Shown: piece after piece, positions 17,158 through 26,385 of the stretch | How positions within the stretch are numbered: the first letter of the stretch is position 1 | Layout of the letters: every line of letters begins with the position of its first letter | NCBI GenBank assembly: GCA_028822445.1 | Contig: JAPKDQ010000003.1 | Location: 227,714 to 291,713, forward strand | Direction of reading: 5' to 3' | Length of the DNA stretch: 64,000 nt | Source of the DNA: Rhodospirillaceae bacterium | GTDB taxonomy: Bacteria; Pseudomonadota; Alphaproteobacteria; Rhodospirillales; Rhodospirillaceae | Translations under genes and position numbers: made by a program | Notes under the pieces: model-generated | The model's input: the letters and a program-made list of their open reading frames with translations, nothing else | Databases searched by the model: none | Told to the model about the DNA's origin: nothing

Positions 17158-18210
17158 ATGACTTTATTACCTGACTTGGCCACCTACGGCTGGTCGACTT
17201 TTTTCCAATCACAATTGTCCCTAGAGGACCTGAACAACACCCGCCCTGCCCGGATCATTGCGGTGCACCGGGGCGAATGGGATGTGTCTTCTCCTGAATT
17301 CGACGGACGAGTAAGAGAGCCCGTCACCCTCTCAGAAGAGACCCCCGTGACTGTTGGCGATTGGGTGCTCCTCGATGCGACGACCCACACAGTGCTTCGA
17401 ATATTGAGCCGCCATAGCCTGTTCCAACGGCGCGCTGCCGGCCCTGAAGCCAAAATGCAATTAATTGCAGCCAACGTGGACACGGTGTTTATCGTCTCCT
17501 CCTGCAACAAAGACTTTAACCTCGCCCGATTAGAGCGTTATCTAATTCTCGCCCAAGAAGCAGGGTCAACACCAGTGATCGTGCTGACCAAGGCCGATCT
17601 CATGGACGACACAACAGAACTCCGCCGCTCGGCCGAACGGTTATTGACCGGACTCGTGGTGGAGTGCATCGATGCCCGCGACCCCGAGGCAGTAGCAACC
17701 CTCAAACCCTGGTGTGGCGTGGGACAAACGGTGGCCCTCATTGGATCGTCCGGCGTTGGGAAATCAACCATCGTCAATTCCATCGCCGGCGCCGATATTC
17801 AAGACGTGGGTGACATTCGTGAAGACGATGCTAAAGGCCGCCACACCACAAGCGGACGCACGTTGCATCGATTGGCAGTGGGCGGCTGGCTTCTCGACAC
17901 ACCGGGCATGCGCGAATTGCAAATGGCCGACGTAGAAGACGGCATCAGCGACTTCTATAGCGACATCATAGACCTAGCAGGTTCATGTAAATTCTCAGAC
18001 TGCCATCATGAGACGGAGCCAGGCTGTGCCGTACGTGCGGCGGTCGACTCAGGCGCCCTAGACGCAAGTCGCGTGGTCCGCTATCGCAAACTGAAGGTCG
18101 AAAGTGACTTCAATAGCCTGTCTGTGGCAGAACGCCGCGCCCGCGACAAATCCTTCGGCAAGAGAATCAAAGCCGTCGATAAGGAAATGCAGCGGAGGCA
18201 AAGGCGATGA
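17158..18210 (+). CDS. rsgA: ribosome small subunit-dependent GTPase A
   Basis: Circularly permuted GTPase that helps mature the 30S subunit. The N-terminal OB-fold (about 30-90) is followed by the permuted G motifs: G4 TKAD at 144-147, P-loop GSSGVGKST at 196-204, G3 DTPG at 247-250. The C-terminal zinc site has Cys277, Cys282, His284 and Cys290. All key residues are present and the length (350) is normal. The C-terminus is basic (QRRQRR). It is a housekeeping gene standing alone between catabolic operons, which may mark a boundary of an accessory region. ATG 17158 lacks a strong ribosome site. Confidence 0.95.
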   Translation: MTLLPDLATYGWSTFFQSQLSLEDLNNTRPARIIAVHRGEWDVSSPEFDGRVREPVTLSEETPVTVGDWVLLDATTHTVLRILSRHSLFQRRAAGPEAKMQLIAANVDTVFIVSSCNKDFNLARLERYLILAQEAGSTPVIVLTKADLMDDTTELRRSAERLLTGLVVECIDARDPEAVATLKPWCGVGQTVALIGSSGVGKSTIVNSIAGADIQDVGDIREDDAKGRHTTSGRTLHRLAVGGWLLDTPGMRELQMADVEDGISDFYSDIIDLAGSCKFSDCHHETEPGCAVRAAVDSGALDASRVVRYRKLKVESDFNSLSVAERRARDKSFGKRIKAVDKEMQRRQRR

Positions 18211-18258
18211 GAGCGCTCATGTCCGACCTAAAATCAAGCGGAGATCAATGATCGACAC

Positions 18259-19218
18259 TTAGCCATCCCGCTGGTTCACTTCCCAAACGAAGCCATCATG
18301 ATCTTGAAAGCCCATGGAATACATTTTGGTTTCACCCTGACCGCCGGTTTTGGGTACGGTGCGACTAAACAGTTCACACGTGACCTTCACACCTGCCGCT
18401 TTGACCTTCTCGAACAGGGCCGCAGCGTTATCCGTGCCGGCCACGAATACGGCAGAGCCGATGCCCGGCATCCATGTCGCGTCGCCGGGATCATCCAGTG
18501 GGTCTTTCAAGAACTCCAATCCGGCAGCCATGCCGTAGTACTCATGCTGAGCCTTGCATACAGCGAAGCGGACCGTATCGCCTGCCTTACCAGCCGCAAG
18601 CATACCCTCGAGGTTCATGGTCGAGTCCTGGGTTTTGGTCAGACCCAGAGTGTTGATAAGGAGGTCAAGTGTGCGTTCAATATCGCGGACAATGCTGGTG
18701 GTGCGACGAATCAGGAATTGATCTGGGTTGGGCCGGTTATAGCGATAATAGAGTTCGTAAAAGAATCCTTCCGGATCAAACATTGCCGCGTTTGAGAACT
18801 CAATATTCCCCTCGCCCCGCGGGTCGGGGAACACGCCATCTTCCGGTGCAAAGTGAACCTTGGCCCCTGGGAAGTTTTTAACTTTTTCCATGAGCTCATC
18901 CATGTCTGGCACGTCAGCAACCAACACGATGTTGCCGATGCCAAGACGGTGGGTAGGCGGGCCGGGATCAGGCAACTTAGGGTCAAGCCATTCCAGTAGA
19001 CCGATTTTAGCGATCTGTGGGTCGATGCCCTCCATCATGTATAGCTTCACCCGGTCGCCCGGCTTGCCGCATGGAATAATGCCGGCGGACAGCTCCATTT
19101 CCGAACTATATGAGAGTTTCCATCCCAGAACCTGTTCGTAGAATTTTTTCATGCGGTCAGCATCACGGACGATCAGCGTCGTGCGTTTGAGAATGATATC
19201 AGAAAGGGATTCGGTCAT
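18259..19218 (-). CDS. VOC-family two-domain protein (glyoxalase/dioxygenase superfamily)
   Basis: 319 residues, two VOC halves. Each begins with the same pattern: LKRTTLIVRDADRMKKFYEQVLGW (about 10-33) and IRRTTSIVRDIERTLDLLINTLG (about 170-192). Each ends in DPEGFFYELYYR or DHDGFVWEVNQ, where the Glu would be a metal ligand. There is no signal peptide. It is a close relative of the next gene, from which it is separated by two bases, so they are a tandem duplication and perhaps form a heteromer. It is the last gene of the leftward operon that starts with the methyltransferase at 24870. Substrate unknown. Confidence 0.85.
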   Translation of the reverse strand: MTESLSDIILKRTTLIVRDADRMKKFYEQVLGWKLSYSSEMELSAGIIPCGKPGDRVKLYMMEGIDPQIAKIGLLEWLDPKLPDPGPPTHRLGIGNIVLVADVPDMDELMEKVKNFPGAKVHFAPEDGVFPDPRGEGNIEFSNAAMFDPEGFFYELYYRYNRPNPDQFLIRRTTSIVRDIERTLDLLINTLGLTKTQDSTMNLEGMLAAGKAGDTVRFAVCKAQHEYYGMAAGLEFLKDPLDDPGDATWMPGIGSAVFVAGTDNAAALFEKVKAAGVKVTCELFSRTVPKTGGQGETKMYSMGFQDHDGFVWEVNQRDG

Positions 19219-19220
19219 GA

Positions 19221-20270
19221 TTAACCCACTTCTTTTCGGGTGTTGAGCTCGTAAAAATATCCATCGGGATCGAAGAACGACATAGTGGTCAGCTGGATGG
19301 TCTTGCCGTCAGCGCCAAGAACTTCATCGTGACCTGGCTCACAATGGACCGTGTGATTGTAGGCGTCGCCCGCCTCGGTCATACGGCGTTTGATGTCGCT
19401 GACGTTCTCAGCGCTTGCCACAAGCATCGCCGTGCCGATGCCGATGGTTTTTAGATAAGGTCCTAGGTCTTCGATCTCTGGATTTAGGTATTGCATAAGG
19501 CCGAGCATCCCAACTTCTGGGTCGTTACCTTTCATGATTGCAAGCCGAACCTGAGCACCAGGCTGACCGGCGGGAAGCACCTCGCCGCCGACTGGCATTT
19601 CTTGGTCGTAGCAAACCTTCATACCCATAACATTTTTATAGAAGTCGACCGACTTCTGAATATCGCAAACGATGAGGGTCGTGCGCTTGATACCAAACGC
19701 GTCGATGTTGGGCGCGTTGCGTTTGTGGTTGACCACATAAAAGAACCCATCGGGATCAAAGAACGACAGTGTGGTCACTTCGGTCTGTTCCTTGCCATCT
19801 GGCGTGGGCATAGACCAGTCATATGGCGGACAATGAATGCGACAATCCGAAGAGGCTTCCAGGCGCCTGATCAGCGGGTCTATAGACGGTGTTTCACAGA
19901 CAAAGACCGTGTCGCCAATGCCCAGACGGGTGCGATCTGCGAAGCCTGGTTTTTCCGTTAGGCGTGGACCGGTCCATTCAAGAATACCGAGCTTGGCAAT
20001 ATTAGACCGGTTGCCCTCCATGATGCCAAGGTGCACCTTCGCACCGGGTTCTCCGGCTGGGATGATCTTGCCGCCCACGGACATGGTTTGATTGTAGTAC
20101 TCGGTCATACCAATAACATCGCGATAGAACGCAATAGAACGCGCACAATCGTTAACCAGAATCGTGGTCCGTTTGAGGTGAGTATCCGTTGGGCGTGGGT
20201 CGATCGCGATACGTCCGTTTATAGTTTTTTTATGGGTTTTGGGTCGGCCTTGGCTTGTTTGGGTCCCCAT
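19221..20270 (-). CDS. VOC-family two-domain protein, paralogue of the preceding entry
   Basis: 349 residues. The VOC halves start with LKRTTILVNDCARSIAFYRDVIGM and IKRTTLIVCDIQKSVDFYKNVMGM and end with DPDGFFYVVNHK and DPDGYFYELNTR. The Glu of the first half's final strand reads Val, so one metal site may be altered. A 30-residue basic N-terminal extension precedes the first half and does not look like a signal peptide; an internal start is possible but none is better supported. It lies 24 bases after the FAD-linked oxidase and two bases before the next VOC gene, within the same operon. Confidence 0.82.
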   Translation of the reverse strand: MGTQTSQGRPKTHKKTINGRIAIDPRPTDTHLKRTTILVNDCARSIAFYRDVIGMTEYYNQTMSVGGKIIPAGEPGAKVHLGIMEGNRSNIAKLGILEWTGPRLTEKPGFADRTRLGIGDTVFVCETPSIDPLIRRLEASSDCRIHCPPYDWSMPTPDGKEQTEVTTLSFFDPDGFFYVVNHKRNAPNIDAFGIKRTTLIVCDIQKSVDFYKNVMGMKVCYDQEMPVGGEVLPAGQPGAQVRLAIMKGNDPEVGMLGLMQYLNPEIEDLGPYLKTIGIGTAMLVASAENVSDIKRRMTEAGDAYNHTVHCEPGHDEVLGADGKTIQLTTMSFFDPDGYFYELNTRKEVG

Positions 20271-20293
20271 AACCGCGACCCCAGTGGTGCCTT

Positions 20294-21892
20294 TTAGCGC
20301 TCTGGGAAACCAAGTGAACCAGGGTTCACCGAGCCCTCGGGATCAAGCAATTTCTTTATCCCGCCCATAACCTTCGCTGTTTCAGGCAGCATTGAGTCAA
20401 AATACGGATAGGTCTTACCGATCTGGTTCGATGCCGCACCATGCTTACTGAAAATTACCACAACTTTTTTTCGCATTTCATCTACAAGAGCTTCTGCCTC
20501 AGGGTTCTTTTCCGGCTCTACCAGCTTCTTCAGGTGGCTCGGCTCCGGCGTCCGCCTGTGCACGGGATACCATTCATCAAACCAGTGAAAAACCGGCTCA
20601 TAGGAAAAGAAATTCTGGCCGATGGCAATCATCAGCCGCGTCATAAACACGCCACAGGCATCCATCTTTTCTTGATAGGAATCCAGCAATGCTTCTGTTT
20701 CTTGCATCAAAGCAATGGCACCAGAATGTCCAAGCTTAGCGTTTAGCGCAGCCCAGCGGTCTCCATCAGGTCCAAGAATGCCGTTGAGCGGCTTAAACGG
20801 ATCAGCCCGCACGGCCTTTGGAATAGAATTAGGAATTTCTTCGCCGCCGAACTTAGCCGTCGCGGCGCGAATGGTCTCTAGGTCAGTATCAGTCGCTGCA
20901 CGGCAATTACCAGACACAACAACATGCATCGAGAATGCACCCTCTTCCATAAAATCACGCCCTGCGACAACAAGCTTTGCGCCTTCTACCAAACCCTTGA
21001 GCCAACCAGATTGCCCCTTAACCACAGCGCCAAAGGTTTTGATGTCATCAACGATGTTTGCCGCGGCCATGTTCTTTTTTGTGGAGCCTGGGTCGAAGAC
21101 ATAAGCTTCTTCTGCGGCGCTAGTGCGCGCAACCTCAGACAAGGCCTTGGCAGTTGATTCCATGTCGGGAAAACAGAACGAGGCGAAATCCGTAATCGCA
21201 GGCGGACGTATCATTCTAAATGTCGCCTGCACTTTAAATCCAAGCGAGCCAGCGTCATGAACAAACAAACCCGTGAGATCGGGTCCGTAAGTTCTGTAGA
21301 ACGGCTTGTCTACATTCTTGAAGCCGGGCTGGCCCGTTTTTAATAATGTGCCGTCAGCCAATACAACTTCCATACATTGAACGGTCTCTGCCGACGTTCC
21401 ATAACGGCCAGTACCCATGAACAATGCGCCATTGGATAACCCACCACCGATCGTCGCAACGGACCCAGAGAACGTCCCGAAGAACGGTAAGCGCAGGCCC
21501 CGTGGTTTCAGTTCTTCATAAATTTGTTGCCATGTCACACCAGCTTCTACCGTGATGTAAAGATCTTCTTCATTGACCTCGATGATCTTGTTCAGAGACC
21601 GCATATCTACAGTGACTGTGTCCTCACGCACCGGGCGATACCCACCGGTGTAAGACATACCCCCACCGCGCGGCACTACCGCATACCCTTCTTTGGTCGC
21701 CGCAGCGACCGCCTTGGCGAGCGTGTCTTTATCGGCTGGGCGAATCGCAACAGTCGGCGTTGAGCCAACAGAATAAACATCGCTCGCGTAAAACGCGCGC
21801 TCCGCTTCGTCCGTAATAACCTGATCAGTACCAAGAATTTCAATGAGTGTTTCGACCAGACGGTCGTTCTTTACTGAGGTGTCGACGTTCAT
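20294..21892 (-). CDS. FAD-linked oxidase/dehydrogenase (GlcD-like, VAO family)
   Basis: 532 residues. The N-terminal FAD_binding_4 domain contains VVPRGGGMSYTGGY (about 70-83), VEAGVTWQQIYEEL, and the FAD-contacting GSVATIGGGLSNGALFMGTGRYG (within about 145-170). The C-terminal FAD-oxidase domain follows. Relatives oxidise 2-hydroxy acids such as glycolate or D-lactate, or phenolic side chains; the Tyr/His pair that would tell these apart is not clear to me. It probably passes electrons to an acceptor other than O2. The ATG at 21892 has a GGAAG site. It is flanked by the YciI-like and VOC genes in one operon. Confidence 0.85.
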   Translation of the reverse strand: MNVDTSVKNDRLVETLIEILGTDQVITDEAERAFYASDVYSVGSTPTVAIRPADKDTLAKAVAAATKEGYAVVPRGGGMSYTGGYRPVREDTVTVDMRSLNKIIEVNEEDLYITVEAGVTWQQIYEELKPRGLRLPFFGTFSGSVATIGGGLSNGALFMGTGRYGTSAETVQCMEVVLADGTLLKTGQPGFKNVDKPFYRTYGPDLTGLFVHDAGSLGFKVQATFRMIRPPAITDFASFCFPDMESTAKALSEVARTSAAEEAYVFDPGSTKKNMAAANIVDDIKTFGAVVKGQSGWLKGLVEGAKLVVAGRDFMEEGAFSMHVVVSGNCRAATDTDLETIRAATAKFGGEEIPNSIPKAVRADPFKPLNGILGPDGDRWAALNAKLGHSGAIALMQETEALLDSYQEKMDACGVFMTRLMIAIGQNFFSYEPVFHWFDEWYPVHRRTPEPSHLKKLVEPEKNPEAEALVDEMRKKVVVIFSKHGAASNQIGKTYPYFDSMLPETAKVMGGIKKLLDPEGSVNPGSLGFPER

Positions 21893-21920
21893 CTCTATGC
21901 TTCCAATTTTTTTTATTTTT

Positions 21921-22277
21921 CTAAAGTCCGTGGGGCTCTGCCCGAATCATTTCATCACCTTCAATGCGCCAGGTTTTACCGCCAATTAATTTCCCGGCGA
22001 CGGGCGCAAACGGCATCACGCGTACTTTTTTCCACACCCCATTTTTCACATAGGGGTCGCCATCAAACAGCGCTTGGGCCTCCACCTCACTGTCTGCCTG
22101 GTAGACCATGATTGACCCTTGGTATTGGCGATCGTCACTATCGTCTGACGGCATGCATGGGCCAGCAATAACGATCTTATCGAGCACACTCTCAACGTAG
22201 CGTAAGTGCTCTATCAAGTGACGGGCACGGACTTCGTCCTGATTACCGTCGTCCGTGCAAATAAAAGCGAATTTCAT
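21921..22277 (-). CDS. YciI-like (YCII-related domain) protein
   Basis: 118 residues with the YCII fold: a ferredoxin-like alpha/beta protein with RARHLIEHLRYVESVL (about 17-32), IAGPCMPSD, and FDGDPYVKNGVWKKVRVMPF. Relatives include small dehydrochlorinase- or lactonase-like enzymes and muconolactone-isomerase-like folds with a His/Asp pair. His20 and Asp74 are candidates here. It starts 10 bases after the acyl-CoA dehydrogenase gene and is surely co-translated. The role is probably a lactone or isomer conversion within the operon, which is inference. Confidence 0.8.
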   Translation of the reverse strand: MKFAFICTDDGNQDEVRARHLIEHLRYVESVLDKIVIAGPCMPSDDSDDRQYQGSIMVYQADSEVEAQALFDGDPYVKNGVWKKVRVMPFAPVAGKLIGGKTWRIEGDEMIRAEPHGL

Positions 22278-22286
22278 GTGTGGCTC

Positions 22287-23510
22287 CTAAAAGAATGCCT
22301 GTAGGCCGGTTTGCGCGCGGCCAAGAATAAGTGCGTGCACATCGTGCGTGCCCTCGTAGGTGTTGACGGATTCTAAGTTCATAGAATGACGCATGACGTG
22401 ATACTCGTCGGAGATGCCGTTACCACCGTGCATGTCCCGCGCCACACGCGCAATATCGAGTGCCTTCCCCGCGTTATTCCGCTTGATGATGGAAATGTCT
22501 TCTGGCGCGCAGGTGCCTGCATCAACCTTCCGACCAACTTGTAACGCCGCCGTGAGTCCAAGAGTAATCTCGGTCTGCATGTCAGCGAGCTTTTTTTGAA
22601 TAAGTTGGTTCTGCGCCAACGGCCTGCCAAACTGCTTACGGTCCAGCGTATACTGGCGTGCCGCATGCCAACAGGCTTCGGCAGCCCCCATGGTGCCCCA
22701 GGCGATGCCAAAACGCGCTTTGTTTAAACACCCGAATGGACCCTTGAGGCCTTGAACATTCGGCATCAACGCGTCGTTTCCGACTTCAACATTCTCCATC
22801 ACGATTTGTCCCGTGATCGAAGCACGAAGGCTCAGCTTCCCTTCGATCTTCGGTGCCGAAAGTCCTTTCATTCCCTTCTCGAGAACAAAGCCGCGTATGA
22901 CGCCGTCTTCGGTCTTCGCCCAAACGACAAACACGTCTGCCACTGGTGAATTAGAAATCCAGGACTTTGTGCCGTTGAGCACGTACCCATTGTCTGTCTT
23001 CACAGCTTTGGTGACCATGCTGCCAGGGTCCGAGCCGGAGTCCGGTTCGGTCAAACCAAAGCATCCGATCAACTCACCTTTGATCAAACCAGGAAGATAC
23101 TTTTGGCGATGCTCTTCGGTGCCGTAGGCCGCGATTGGATAACACACGAGGGACGACTGAACGCTGACCATCGAGCGATAGCCGGAGTCAACCTTCTCGA
23201 GCTCCCGCGCAATCAACCCATACGCCACGTGACCGAGGGCAGAGCCGCCATAAGCTTCAGGCGCCGTCGAACCCAGTAGACCAAGAGCTCCCATTTCTGG
23301 GTAGATATCTGGATCAAAAGTCTCGGACCGGTAGGCTTCTATAATCCGCGGTAGCAGCTTACCTTGGGCATAGGCTCGCGCAGTATCGCGCACCATGCGC
23401 TCTTCATCGGTGAACTGGTCTTCAAGAAGAAACGGGTCTTCCCACTTAAATTTGCCCCACTTGGTGGCGTAGGAAACAGGTTGAGACCCTGCTGATGTTT
23501 CTGCAGCCAT
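22287..23510 (-). CDS. gcdH: glutaryl-CoA dehydrogenase-type acyl-CoA dehydrogenase
   Basis: 407 residues, the three-part acyl-CoA dehydrogenase fold. The signatures are those of glutaryl-CoA dehydrogenase: [14 protein letters not shown] carries the Arg that binds the substrate carboxylate, [15 protein letters not shown] contacts FAD, and [20 protein letters not shown] holds the catalytic Glu. The known reaction is oxidation and decarboxylation of glutaryl-CoA to crotonyl-CoA, feeding lysine, tryptophan or aromatic degradation. AAGGGA upstream of ATG 23510 supports the start. Its place beside a methyltransferase, YciI-like, FAD oxidase and VOC genes is unusual, so a related dicarboxyl-CoA may be the true substrate. 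Confidence 0.9.
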   Translation of the reverse strand: MAAETSAGSQPVSYATKWGKFKWEDPFLLEDQFTDEERMVRDTARAYAQGKLLPRIIEAYRSETFDPDIYPEMGALGLLGSTAPEAYGGSALGHVAYGLIARELEKVDSGYRSMVSVQSSLVCYPIAAYGTEEHRQKYLPGLIKGELIGCFGLTEPDSGSDPGSMVTKAVKTDNGYVLNGTKSWISNSPVADVFVVWAKTEDGVIRGFVLEKGMKGLSAPKIEGKLSLRASITGQIVMENVEVGNDALMPNVQGLKGPFGCLNKARFGIAWGTMGAAEACWHAARQYTLDRKQFGRPLAQNQLIQKKLADMQTEITLGLTAALQVGRKVDAGTCAPEDISIIKRNNAGKALDIARVARDMHGGNGISDEYHVMRHSMNLESVNTYEGTHDVHALILGRAQTGLQAFF

Positions 23511-23628
23511 TATGACTATCCCTTACATGCTGTCATCCTGTCCGCACACACAGTCTGGCGCACAGGTAGTTTTCGCGTGGCGCGACTTTAGCGGGGTTAG
23601 AGGCGCAGTCACAAGCGGAAGAGCGCCT

Positions 23629-24870
23629 TTAGGGCTGTTTGGTCGCCCCAAACATATACATTCCGCCAGACTTCTTCGGATTAGGTTTTTCTGCACCTTC
23701 GCGCATTTTTGCCTCATGAGCATGGCGACTAAAAGACCCGACCCACTTGGGATAGGTGGGGTCATACCGATCGATGGGTTGAGACGTCTCGAATGTGGCA
23801 TCGCGGTCAAAACCAGCAGCCACCATCTCATCGACGACATCCATGGTGTGCAGCTTGGCCCAGAACGGTTCGGCGTTATACCAGCAGTCCCAGTCGCGCA
23901 CGAACTTCTCGAACGGCGTCGTGTCCGGATCAAAGTTTGGCTGCTCCATATGCAGCATCAACCCATAGGGCTTGAGCATGGCTTTAGATTTTTTTAACAG
24001 CGCATCCATAGCCTTGGTTGACGTCTCATGGAAAAACATCGCGGAGATGACCAGGTCAGCGGAACCATCTTCGATGGCAACCGTCACTGCGTCAGCCTGT
24101 TGGAAGATCATGTTTTCGACCCCCATTTCTTTTGCACGGGCATGGCCATACCGCAACATAGGGGCCGCAACGTCAACGGCCCAAACTTCAGCATCGGGAT
24201 AGGCCTCAGCAAACGGCATCGTGTTGAAGCCGGCACCGGCACCAATGTCGACAATCCGCTTGGGCGAGAAGTCTGGGTGATTTTCCTTCAGCCACGCAAC
24301 CATGGTTCGCCCAACCAAATCACTTTTCGGGCCAGTGCCCCCGGCAACTGTGGTGTAGTGACCTGATTCATAATTAGCCGGGGCTGAAATATCGTCAGGC
24401 ACGACCTCGGTGTAGTAGCTCCCTGGCATCAGGTGATTATCTGCCGCCGAAAGATAGCGAGGAATCTCAACGGAAGCGTCCAAACGCAAACGATTGCTGC
24501 CAGCATTAATCACTTTTGCCCGCTCGACCAAGGTGTCTAGCTGCTTGAAGACAAAGGACCGGCCGACTTCCTGGCGCGCTTCCTGGGTGTTGCGCCGCAA
24601 AGCGGACCAAGTCTGAAACGCGGTGTCCTTTTTCATGGCGTCTCGCACCTCTACGGCAGAAACCGGCTCACGATCGTGCTCTTTCTCAAAGGCTGGCTTC
24701 ACCTGCGCCTCATAGGCCTTGGATACGCCGGGAAAAAGAACTGCACCGACATGGACATTCAAATTGGCCAGAAAGTTCATACGCGCTGAATCATCGTGAC
24801 TCGGCTCTGGAAGAAGCGAGTGACGGTTCAAGCGATCATATGGCGGTGGCAAAGGCACAGAGCTACTCAT
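23629..24870 (-). CDS. SAM-dependent methyltransferase, paralogue of the one at 8223
   Basis: 413 residues. Motif I is IVDIGAGAGFNTM and the acidic strand is WAVDVAAPMLRYGHARAKEMG, followed by ISAMFFHETS and the MLKPYGLMLHMEQP strand. The roughly 190-residue N-terminal region matches that of the methyltransferase at 8223-9404 throughout (RHSLLPEPS, DNHLMPGSYY versus DHHCMPGGYS), so the two form a small family with a shared extra domain. GGAG precedes ATG 24870. It is the first gene of the leftward operon, 118 bases before gcdH. Cytoplasmic; substrate unknown. Confidence 0.85.
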   Translation of the reverse strand: MSSSVPLPPPYDRLNRHSLLPEPSHDDSARMNFLANLNVHVGAVLFPGVSKAYEAQVKPAFEKEHDREPVSAVEVRDAMKKDTAFQTWSALRRNTQEARQEVGRSFVFKQLDTLVERAKVINAGSNRLRLDASVEIPRYLSAADNHLMPGSYYTEVVPDDISAPANYESGHYTTVAGGTGPKSDLVGRTMVAWLKENHPDFSPKRIVDIGAGAGFNTMPFAEAYPDAEVWAVDVAAPMLRYGHARAKEMGVENMIFQQADAVTVAIEDGSADLVISAMFFHETSTKAMDALLKKSKAMLKPYGLMLHMEQPNFDPDTTPFEKFVRDWDCWYNAEPFWAKLHTMDVVDEMVAAGFDRDATFETSQPIDRYDPTYPKWVGSFSRHAHEAKMREGAEKPNPKKSGGMYMFGATKQP

Positions 24871-25113
24871 AGCGGTCTCCGCTTTCGGTCAGAATAAGAT
24901 CACACATTATATATCAGGAAATATGGGATTCCCTGCTTTGATCTCAAGAAAATTCGAGAGTATCCGTCAATTGATCGGCCATTTTTCAGTCAGCGCCCCT
25001 CCTTATACCTGGCGCGCATGTTTTCCAGCGGAAAATTGATGGACCCTTTCTGTTGGTCCGGTGCGATGAAGGGATTACAGTCGCCCGCGAAAGAAAAAGA
25101 ACACAGGTATGTT
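24871..25113. promoter_or_regulatory. divergent intergenic region controlling two catabolic operons
   Basis: 243 bases between the start codons of the leftward methyltransferase operon and the rightward hydro-lyase operon. It contains an AT-rich core (about 24900-24935, with ATTATATATC) and a TTGATC-17-TATCCG pair at 24938-24966 that could serve the rightward genes. An in-frame upstream ATG at 25018 would extend the LeuC-like protein by 32 residues that fit no family, so I treat that part as leader. No operator is obvious. Confidence 0.35.
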
Positions 25114-26385
25114 ATGGGCGAGACACTGATACAGAAAATTATGGCGCGAGCATCGGGCAAAGCCGCCGTGACGCCGGGCGAAATCGTAACCTGCGCGGTT
25201 GATCTGGCAATGATTCTCGATTCCGGGGGGCCACGCAAAATTTGGCCTCGGTTGGAGCAACTAGGCGTCGGCATCTATGACAATGAGAAAGTCATCGTCG
25301 TTGCGGATCACTTTGTCCCAGCTGCAGACCCGCAAAGCGCCGCCATTCTCAAACTAACGCGCGAATTCGTGAAGAAGTTCGACATCAAGCACTTCTACGA
25401 CATGGAAGGCATTTGCCATGTGGTGATGGCCGAGAACGGCCACCTCCAGCCGGGAATGTTCTGCTGCGGTGGCGATAGCCACTCCACCATGGGCGGCGCC
25501 TTCGGGTGCTACATGGCTGGGTTTGGCGCCATTGAGATGAGTGGCGTCGTCGTCACGGGCGATATTTGGTCGGTCGTTCCAGAGACCATCAAAGTCGATT
25601 GGTCTGGAGCCTTCGGTGAAGGCGTTGCCGCTAAAGACATCATGTTGTTCCTGGCCCGCGAATTAGGTATGGAGAATGCTTTCAAAGTGGTCGAATACGG
25701 CGGCGACACCATCAGAAACATGTCGATGATGGAACGCATGGTGTTGACGAACATGGCTGCTGAGCTTGGCGCAGAAACCGGACTCATCGCACCAGACGAA
25801 ACTACCCTGGAAGCTATTCGCGCAGGCGGCACTGAACCGGCAGCCGATGCACTAGAGTGGCGCAGCGATGACGATGCAACATTCTGCGCAGAGCATAACT
25901 TCGACGCCAGGACACTCGTGCCGCAAGTGGCCGCGCCTCACAAGCCTTCAAACTCCGGCCCAGCTGAAGACTTTGAAAAAGACAAAATTCATGTGGACCA
26001 AGCCTACATCGGCGCTTGCGTTGGCGCGAAGCTTACGGACCTTCATATGGTGGCTTCTGTGCTTAAGGGACGACAAGTTAAGTCAGGCACGCGTTTGATG
26101 GTCGCACCCTCTTCCAAAAAAATCATGCGGGAAGCGGCGGCCGACGGAACACTGGCGACGATCACCGAAGCGGGTGGCATGATTCTCCCGTCTGGTTGCG
26201 GGGCCTGCGCTGGCCTAGGCGCGGGCATCATTGCGGATGGTGAGGTCTGCATCTCCTCAACCAATCGCAATTTCCAAGGGCGCATGGGATCGAACGACTC
26301 TTTTGTGTACTTAGGGTCTCCGTACACCGTAGCAGCGGCAGCGGTGGCTGGAGAGATTGTCGACCCGAGAGGAATGTTGTCGTGA
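25114..26385 (+). CDS. aconitase-superfamily hydro-lyase large subunit (LeuC-like; candidate dialkylmalate dehydratase)
   Basis: About 424 residues in the LeuC/homoaconitase class. The likely 4Fe-4S ligands are Cys302 (IGACVGAK), Cys362 and Cys365 (SGCGACAGLG). The active-site block CCGGDSHSTMGGAFG is at about 117-131. The usual C-T-N-G-R after the first cluster Cys is replaced by C-V-G-A-K, so this is not ordinary 3-isopropylmalate dehydratase. The start at 25114 gives a family-typical N-terminus (GETLIQKIMARASG). It overlaps the small subunit by four bases. The coupled downstream lyase makes a 2,3-dialkylmalate or alkylcitrate-type substrate more likely than isopropylmalate. Confidence 0.88.
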   Translation: MGETLIQKIMARASGKAAVTPGEIVTCAVDLAMILDSGGPRKIWPRLEQLGVGIYDNEKVIVVADHFVPAADPQSAAILKLTREFVKKFDIKHFYDMEGICHVVMAENGHLQPGMFCCGGDSHSTMGGAFGCYMAGFGAIEMSGVVVTGDIWSVVPETIKVDWSGAFGEGVAAKDIMLFLARELGMENAFKVVEYGGDTIRNMSMMERMVLTNMAAELGAETGLIAPDETTLEAIRAGGTEPAADALEWRSDDDATFCAEHNFDARTLVPQVAAPHKPSNSGPAEDFEKDKIHVDQAYIGACVGAKLTDLHMVASVLKGRQVKSGTRLMVAPSSKKIMREAAADGTLATITEAGGMILPSGCGACAGLGAGIIADGEVCISSTNRNFQGRMGSNDSFVYLGSPYTVAAAAVAGEIVDPRGMLS

